Part shown: positions 59,429-64,000 of the stretch, in pieces | How the letters are laid out: each line of letters opens with the position of its first letter | Numbering within the stretch: the stretch's first letter is position 1 | NCBI GenBank assembly: GCA_040755535.1 | Contig: JBFMAV010000002.1 | Location: forward strand, 1-64,000 | Direction: 5' to 3' | Length of the DNA: 64,000 nucleotides | DNA from: Aquabacter sp040755535 | Lineage (GTDB): Bacteria; Pseudomonadota; Alphaproteobacteria; Rhizobiales; Xanthobacteraceae | Position numbers and translations under genes: made by a program | Notes under the pieces: model-generated | What the model saw: the letters and a program-made list of their open reading frames with translations, nothing else | Databases searched by the model: none | Told to the model about the DNA's origin: nothing

Positions 59429-59505
59429 TGGCGACCCCGGCAGGACTCGAACCTGCGACCTGCTGCTTAGAAGGCGGCTGCTCTATCCAGCTGAGCTACG
59501 GGGCC
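59429..59505 (-). tRNA. tRNA-Arg (anticodon TCT)
   Basis: Read on the minus strand, the acceptor GGCCCCG pairs with CGGGGTC (one G-T pair), followed by discriminator G and an encoded CCA. The anticodon loop is CTTCTAA (anticodon TCT), in a stem GCCGC/GCAGC that has a C-A mismatch in its middle pair. The D arm and the T arm GCAGG-TTCGAGT-CCTGC are complete. Confidence 0.95.
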
Positions 59506-59591
59506 TTGGCTGCGCTTTTATCCGATTTAGCGCGCAAACCCCAGAAGCGGGACTCGCGCGTCGCATCAGCCTGGGGATCGCTCAAAATCCG

Positions 59592-59897
59592 TTAATGCGT
59601 CCATTGTCCCGCGCGGCCGAACGCAAAATTATCGGAATAGGCGATCTTGCGGTGCTGCGGATCGTGGGGCTCGAAGACCTGATAGGCGATGCCGTGACGC
59701 TCGGCGTATGCAACCGCCTCTTCCTTGGTCTCGAAGCGCAGGCGCAACTGGCTGCGCATGTCCGAGGAGGAGGTGTAGCCCATAAGCGGCTCGATCGAGC
59801 GCGGACGCTCCGGCTCATATTCCAGAAGCCAGAACTTGGTCTTCGCGACACCGGATTGCATGGCGTTGCGCGCCGGCTTGTAGATACGTGCGACCAT
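59592..59897 (-). CDS. ETC complex I subunit (NDUFS4-like) protein
   Basis: This 101-residue protein matches the conserved alphaproteobacterial relatives of mitochondrial complex I subunit NDUFS4. It starts MVARIYKPARNAMQSG and contains KTKFWLLEYEPERPRSIEPLMGYTSSSDMRSQLRLRFETKEEAVAYAERHGIAYQV, which is nearly the whole family domain. It should bind the peripheral arm of NADH dehydrogenase on the cytoplasmic face. The ATG at 59897 is preferred to the in-frame extension at 59939. The other complex I genes are not in the window. Confidence 0.9.
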   Translation of the reverse strand: MVARIYKPARNAMQSGVAKTKFWLLEYEPERPRSIEPLMGYTSSSDMRSQLRLRFETKEEAVAYAERHGIAYQVFEPHDPQHRKIAYSDNFAFGRAGQWTH

Positions 59898-59984
59898 GCT
59901 GCCCACCTTCGCGCGCCCCGAGTGGCGCGGCTTCTTCAACCTGCCGAAATCTAGCCAACCTGTCAGCGGTCAGCAACGCGGCGC

Positions 59985-60401
59985 TCAATCGTCGCGATAG
60001 ACGCGTTCGCGCCGCTCATGGCGTTCCTGCGCCTCGATGGACAAGGTCGCGATGGGCCGCGCTTCCAGCCGCTTGAGCGAAATGGGGTCGCCGGTATCCT
60101 CGCAATAACCATAGGATCCATCCTCGATGCGCAGAAGCGCGGCATCGATCTTGGCGATGAGCTTGCGTTGCCGGTCGCGCGCGCGCAGTTCGATCGAGCG
60201 GTCGGTCTCCGAGGAGGCGCGGTCCGCAAGGTCGGGATGGTTCTGGTTCTCGTCCTGAAGGTGCTGCAGGGTTTCGCGCGCCTCCTTGAGGATGTCGTCC
60301 TTCCAGCCGAGCAGCTTCTGGCGGAAATATTCCCGCTGCCGGTCGTTCATGAAGGGCTCGTCCTCGCGGGGGCGATAGTCCTCGTCGATTTGGATCGACA
60401 T
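59985..60401 (-). CDS. dksA: RNA polymerase-binding transcription factor DksA
   Basis: DksA enters the RNA polymerase secondary channel and works with ppGpp. The 138-residue protein has the N-terminal helical part and a coiled coil with the acidic tip D-L-A-D-R-A-S (residues about 58-66). The C-terminal zinc-finger region has one cysteine only, reading YCEDTGDPISLKRLEARPIATLSIEAQ where E. coli has four Zn-binding cysteines. One-cysteine DksA is normal in alphaproteobacteria and still functional. The ATG at 60401 is preferred to the TTG at 60407. Confidence 0.94.
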   Translation of the reverse strand: MSIQIDEDYRPREDEPFMNDRQREYFRQKLLGWKDDILKEARETLQHLQDENQNHPDLADRASSETDRSIELRARDRQRKLIAKIDAALLRIEDGSYGYCEDTGDPISLKRLEARPIATLSIEAQERHERRERVYRDD

Positions 60402-60588
60402 CAGCAATGTCCTCGATACACCGTCGCTGATCCCCTGGGGTCGCCGCGCTTATAGCCATCCCCTCGCCCTACCACAACAGGGCGGCGGTCAGGAAGGCGC
60501 GACTGCCGCCGGCATGGGCGGTGTGGCGATGCGATGTGCGGGTCTGACGGGGGAAATGCGCAGCGCGCAAGCAGTGAGAGGTCTGCTC

Positions 60589-61458
60589 TCACCACCACGA
60601 CTTGCCGAGATTGATGGCGTAGCTGAGCGACATGCCCGCCTCAAATTGATTCGTGCTCTGGGTCAGGGGCGAATCTGCCGCATCTCCCACGAGGCGGCTG
60701 TAGTTCGCGTACATGCCCCAGGTGAAGCCCTTGCCGATATATTTGGTGACCTGGGCGGTCGCGCCCCAGGATTCGATGCCGCTCGAAGCCTGGTAGGCCG
60801 GCACGTAGTTTCCGAAATAGCCGCTCACCACCGACTGGGTCGGGGTGATGCCGAAAAAGGCTTCCATATACTCGTTCCCGGCGAAATTCACCCGAGGGCC
60901 GAGCGAGAAGCGCCAGGGGCCGTTCGCGGCGATGAAATCGGCGCCCGCGCTGCCAACCCAGCCGTTGAACCCACCCATGCCGTAAAGGAATTCGCCGCGC
61001 AGGCGGAACCAGGAGACCGGAAACCATTGGAGGAAGCCGCCGGCTTCAAAGCTCGGGCTGACATCGCCAAGACCAGCGAGATCGGCGCTGTCGTCCTCGT
61101 CCCGGCCGAGATTGAACCCCCACGCCGCGCCGCCAGAGAATCCACTAAGGTCGAACAGCGTGATGGACGATCTGTCGTCCACGCTGTTGAAGTCATAAAG
61201 CTCCGCGCCCTTGGCGAGGTTGATGACCGGAAAGGGTAGCACCGTATATTGGTCGCTGCCGGAATATTTCGGCTGGACCATTACGCCCAGCCCGACATTC
61301 AAATACCAATTGTTTTCATTAAAAATGAAATCGGGCGCCCGAAAGCCGGGAATCTGATCCAGAACCTCCTGGGCCGCAACAGGCGCAGATGCAACACCGA
61401 GCGAGAGAGCCACACCGACACACAGGCCGGTCATTGTCCGAACACTCGACATACGCAT
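60589..61458 (-). CDS. MipA/OmpV family outer-membrane protein
   Basis: This 289-residue outer-membrane beta-barrel has a signal peptide (cut near residue 29, VAAQ) and a barrel rich in alternating aromatic residues. The start of the mature region, NNWYLNVGLGVMVQPKYSGSDQYTVLPFPVINLA, is typical of MipA (scaffold of murein synthases) and OmpV. It ends in aromatic residues (SLSYAINLGKSWW), with the C-terminal Trp expected for BAM-assembled barrels. The start is the ATG at 61458 or 61452. It stands alone between dksA and an FAD oxidoreductase gene. The family has no single agreed function. Confidence 0.88.
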   Translation of the reverse strand: MRMSSVRTMTGLCVGVALSLGVASAPVAAQEVLDQIPGFRAPDFIFNENNWYLNVGLGVMVQPKYSGSDQYTVLPFPVINLAKGAELYDFNSVDDRSSITLFDLSGFSGGAAWGFNLGRDEDDSADLAGLGDVSPSFEAGGFLQWFPVSWFRLRGEFLYGMGGFNGWVGSAGADFIAANGPWRFSLGPRVNFAGNEYMEAFFGITPTQSVVSGYFGNYVPAYQASSGIESWGATAQVTKYIGKGFTWGMYANYSRLVGDAADSPLTQSTNQFEAGMSLSYAINLGKSWW

Positions 61459-61583
61459 TGTCCCACGTCTCCCAGAGGCGCGGAACTTTATCTCAAGTGA
61501 GTTTCAAGTTGGTTGCTCATTTGCAACAGGCGGCACGCTATCCAGCGAACGCGAGAAACCTTCAGCCCGCACAATGGCTAAGC

Positions 61584-62846
61584 TCACGATCCTGCCGGTG
61601 CCGCAACCTTGTCGTGCGTCACCTCCCGAAGGGATTCTGCGCGGGTTGCAGCATCGGACATTCGCCCCGTCCAGTATGCAGTGCCTCGGACGAGGCGACC
61701 CACGCGCCCCCAGGTGTAGGCGGGGGCGAATGCGCGGAAGGCCGAGATTCTGTCGTCACGCTCGACAATCGCGTCCGCGATGAGATCGGCCGAAAGGCTG
61801 GCGACAGCCAGCGGCTCGGGACCGAGGCCTGCGGCATACCAGATGCCGGGGCGGAAGGCGCCTATAAGGGGCAGGCGATGGCGCGAGGTCCGCATGCGGA
61901 TGCCATGGGCACCCTCAACAACGGCGTGCCGCAAGCGGGGATAGAGACGCGCCACATGGCGGCGCAGCGCGCAGGCGGCCGCGACTTCGCCGCGCACAAA
62001 TGTCGCGGTTGGCGCAGTGAAATAAAGGCTGCTCCCCTCCAGCAGGCCAGAGACACCCCGCCCACCGCCTTCTGCAAAATTCTGCGGCGCGCCTGCGCGC
62101 GACCCATGCAGAGAGAAGCGCCCGGCGACAGTATGGACGTTGGACAGCGCCCGGGCGATCCAGGGCGCCGTAGCCCCCAGGCCTCGGTCGGTGGCGAAGA
62201 CCACATGCTCGGCGCGCACCCGGGTCTCGGGCACGATCAGATACTTGCGCACGCCATCTAGATCCGAGGACAGCAGCTTGGCACGCTCCAGGATGCGGAC
62301 GCCGGCCCCGCGCGCCGCCTTCGCCAGGACCAAGGACACCCGATGGGCGTCATAGCTCACCGGTCCTGGGTCGAGCAGCGCCCCGAAAGGCGCATCGAGA
62401 CCCAAAAGGGCTTGCACCTGAGCGGGTCCGACAGGGCTGAGCTCGTCCAGACCCAGACTGTCCCGCGCCGCCGCCTCGTCGATCAGATCCACCCGGCCGG
62501 TCGGGCCGGGCAGATAGAGGAGACCCTTGGCCCGGGGCGCAATGCCGATCACCTCCATCAGGCGGTGGGCGCTTCCGGCTGCGGCGACGGAGAGATCATA
62601 GATGGTGCGCACGTCGGCGAGCGGTCCGGCGGTGCACAGGTCGGCCGCCGTACGCCCGAATCCGGGACGCACCAGTCCGCTCCCCTGGTAGGCTCCGACC
62701 TCGCCCGCCTCCAGCACCACGACCGCGCGCCCCCGCAGCGCCAGGGACAGCGCGCACGCCAAACCCGCCAGCGTCGCGCCGACGATACACACGTCGCAGT
62801 CGAGATCCCGTGTGCTCACGGGCCGCTTGGATGAAGTCCCGATCAT
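61584..62846 (-). CDS. FAD-dependent oxidoreductase (DAO family)
   Basis: This 420-residue cytosolic flavoprotein has an N-terminal dinucleotide-binding fold DCDVCIVGATLAGLACALSLALRGRAVVVLEA (the GxGxxG reads G-A-T-L-A-G). Conserved DAO pieces are VSYDAHRVSLVLAKAARGAGVRI near residue 165 and a C-terminal R-x-T-x-D/GHGG-equivalent segment (HRLPLIGAFRPGIWYAAGLG) near 350. It resembles amino-acid or glycerol-phosphate oxidases but has no partner gene here. The ATG at 62846 is preferred to the long upstream extension, which is the antisense of the next gene. Confidence 0.85.
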   Translation of the reverse strand: MIGTSSKRPVSTRDLDCDVCIVGATLAGLACALSLALRGRAVVVLEAGEVGAYQGSGLVRPGFGRTAADLCTAGPLADVRTIYDLSVAAAGSAHRLMEVIGIAPRAKGLLYLPGPTGRVDLIDEAAARDSLGLDELSPVGPAQVQALLGLDAPFGALLDPGPVSYDAHRVSLVLAKAARGAGVRILERAKLLSSDLDGVRKYLIVPETRVRAEHVVFATDRGLGATAPWIARALSNVHTVAGRFSLHGSRAGAPQNFAEGGGRGVSGLLEGSSLYFTAPTATFVRGEVAAACALRRHVARLYPRLRHAVVEGAHGIRMRTSRHRLPLIGAFRPGIWYAAGLGPEPLAVASLSADLIADAIVERDDRISAFRAFAPAYTWGRVGRLVRGTAYWTGRMSDAATRAESLREVTHDKVAAPAGS

Positions 62847-63013
62847 TCGCCCTGTCCCCGCTCCTGTGTGACAGAAGCCCGCAGACTTCGCCAGATGGGC
62901 CGTTTTGGGCCGGTGCGAGCCGACGTGAATAGGACTGGCCGTGCGGCTGCGCTTCCTCCAATGGGATGAGCCCTCTAGAATGCGAGTCGCCTCCTCTATC
63001 GAGCGTCGGTGCA

Positions 63014-63535
63014 ATGCGTCGTCTCATCCTGCTCCGCCACGCGAAATCCGACTGGCCTGAAGGCGTTGCTGATCTCGAGCGGCCCCTGTCCGCGCGTGGA
63101 CGCGGTGCCGCGCCGGCGGTGGGTCGCTATCTGGCACGCGAGGGCCTGCTCCCGGATCGCGTGCTTGTCTCTCCAGCCCGGCGCACGCGAGAGACCTGGG
63201 ACCTGGTTTGCGCGGAAGTGGAGGGCATGCCCCAGCCTTCCAGCGAGCCGCGTATCTATGAGGCGAGCGCGGCGCGCCTTCTCGGCGTGTTGCGCGACCA
63301 ACCCGACGCCTGCCACACCCTGCTTTTGATCGGGCATAATCCCGGCTTCGAGGATCTCGCGGATACCCTGGTACAGCATGGGTCGGCGGCGGCGCGCGGG
63401 GCCATGGAGGAAAAGTTCCCCACCGGGGCCGTGGCGGTGATCGACCTGCCCGTCGACAGATGGGCGGAGATCGTGCCGGAGACCGGCCGCCTCGACCGGT
63501 TCGTCACGCCCCGCATGCTTGCAGGCGAAACCTGA
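63014..63535 (+). CDS. SixA-like histidine phosphatase
   Basis: This 173-residue member of the histidine phosphatase superfamily has the catalytic R-H-A-K motif in LILLRHAKSDW near residue 8 and the second catalytic His in LIGHNPGFEDL near residue 110. SixA enzymes dephosphorylate phosphohistidine in signalling or phosphotransfer proteins. The ATG at 63014 gives the normal N-terminus. The gene is followed after 2 bases by the YcjX-like gene, so they may be co-transcribed. It is divergent from the FAD oxidoreductase gene across about 165 bases. Confidence 0.88.
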   Translation: MRRLILLRHAKSDWPEGVADLERPLSARGRGAAPAVGRYLAREGLLPDRVLVSPARRTRETWDLVCAEVEGMPQPSSEPRIYEASAARLLGVLRDQPDACHTLLLIGHNPGFEDLADTLVQHGSAAARGAMEEKFPTGAVAVIDLPVDRWAEIVPETGRLDRFVTPRMLAGET

Positions 63536-63537
63536 GC

Positions 63538-64000
63538 ATGGCGCCGCGCTCGCGCTTCCTGGAGGACGCGCGCATCGGCTTTCGGGCGGTTGCCGATCGG
63601 GTTGAGGATCTCGCACGCCCCACCCTGCGCCTGGGGGTGACCGGTCTTGCGCGCTCGGGAAAAACTGTCTTTACCACGGCACTTGTCCAGGCTTTGAGGG
63701 TCGGCGGGCGCCTGCCGGTCTTCGAGCCCTACGCCTCCGGTCGCATCGCCAGCGCAACCCTTCAACCTCAGCCGGACGATGCCGTGCCGCGCTTCCCGGT
63801 GGAGGACCATCTCCTCGCACTTGAAGCGCGGACGTGGCCGGCATCCACCGCGCGGGTCAGCGAGCTGCGCCTTGCGGTGCGCCACGCCACGCGCCGTGGC
63901 GGCATGCGCACGCTCACCCTCGATCTGGTGGACTATCCCGGCGAATGGCTGCTGGATCTTCCGCTGCTCGATATGAGCTATTCGGATTTCTGCGACCAGA
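63538..64000 (+). CDS. YcjX-like GTPase family protein, truncated by the window end
   Basis: This is the first 154 codons of a YcjX (DUF463) family protein, whose full form is about 460-480 residues and is thought to be a P-loop GTPase-like stress protein. The P-loop G-L-A-R-S-G-K-T near residue 36, FTTALVQALRVGG, and LDLVDYPGEWLLDLPLLDMSYSDFC near residue 130 are family-typical. The ATG lies two bases beyond the SixA-like stop. The 3' end lies outside the window, so the gene is partial but not broken. Confidence 0.82.
   Translation, partial: MAPRSRFLEDARIGFRAVADRVEDLARPTLRLGVTGLARSGKTVFTTALVQALRVGGRLPVFEPYASGRIASATLQPQPDDAVPRFPVEDHLLALEARTWPASTARVSELRLAVRHATRRGGMRTLTLDLVDYPGEWLLDLPLLDMSYSDFCDQ

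Noticed and set aside
1..64000. CRISPR arrays, transposases, integrases, phage genes or toxin-antitoxin loci
   Set aside because: No repeat-spacer array and no mobile-element gene were recognised. The one TA-like name (RatA) belongs to a START-domain family that is more likely Coq10-like.

Overview
The window reads as ordinary chromosomal DNA of a high-GC alphaproteobacterium of the order Hyphomicrobiales (Rhizobiales), and the family Xanthobacteraceae is a reasonable guess. The evidence is the CtrA-antagonist SciP, a complete AapJQMP amino-acid importer, two phosphonate permeases (PhnE1/PhnE2), a one-cysteine DksA, a RatA/Coq10-like START protein, an NDUFS4-like complex I protein, a phasin, and several promoters resembling the EcfG general-stress consensus. 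No rRNA, prophage, insertion sequence, CRISPR array or plasmid functions were seen. No intergenic gap exceeds about 300 bases. I found no clearly new multi-gene system. The most informative items are regulatory sites and conserved gene pairs.

Layout. 0.2-11.8 kb: a phosphonate uptake and C-P lyase locus. phnC-phnD-phnE1-phnE2 lies on the plus strand, then a leftward pair (phnF repressor plus a flavin split-barrel protein), then plus-strand phnG-H-I-J-K-L-M-N with overlapping genes. A perfect palindrome lies between phnF and phnG, and a Pho-box-like repeat precedes phnC. 11.7-16.9 kb (minus): sciP behind two CtrA-like boxes, then the glycyl-tRNA synthetase genes glyQ and glyS with an MFS transporter gene between them. 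17.1-23.8 kb: a repetitive secreted protein, an orphan TRAP binding protein, an apbC/uracil-DNA-glycosylase-like/GST operon, tRNA-Val, small proteins, an alpha/beta hydrolase and an L,D-transpeptidase. 23.8-29.1 kb (minus): RatA-like, lipA, clpA, clpS, phasin.

29.4-36.7 kb: a SPOR-domain D,D-carboxypeptidase, a VWA/J-domain gene pair, panC, a small membrane protein and a large CACHE-GGDEF-EAL protein. 36.9-42.9 kb: aapJQMP (minus) divergent from a metC-like lyase. 42.9-46.6 kb (minus): a four-gene lipid A/core sugar operon (GT39, PAP2 phosphatase, GT2, LAB_N protein). 46.8-51.5 kb: hemP and an RND efflux pump with its adaptor. 51.5-58.2 kb: an intergenic hairpin repeat, an aminotransferase, a CvrA-type antiporter, small ORFs, a secreted nuclease and a class C serine hydrolase. 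58.3-64 kb: a diguanylate cyclase, tRNA-Arg, the NDUFS4-like protein, dksA, a MipA/OmpV protein, an FAD oxidoreductase, a SixA-like phosphatase and the start of a YcjX-family gene cut by the window end.

How they work together. The phn locus forms one pathway: import, conversion to a ribosyl triphosphonate, radical cleavage of the C-P bond and PRPP salvage. Its inputs would be phosphate starvation (Pho box) and ligand (PhnF). clpS and clpA form the N-degron protease adaptor and unfoldase. The GT39/PAP2/GT2/LAB_N genes fit polyprenyl-phosphate-sugar-dependent LPS decoration. Families were assigned by reading the translated proteins without database searches, so names rest on motifs and recalled family features.
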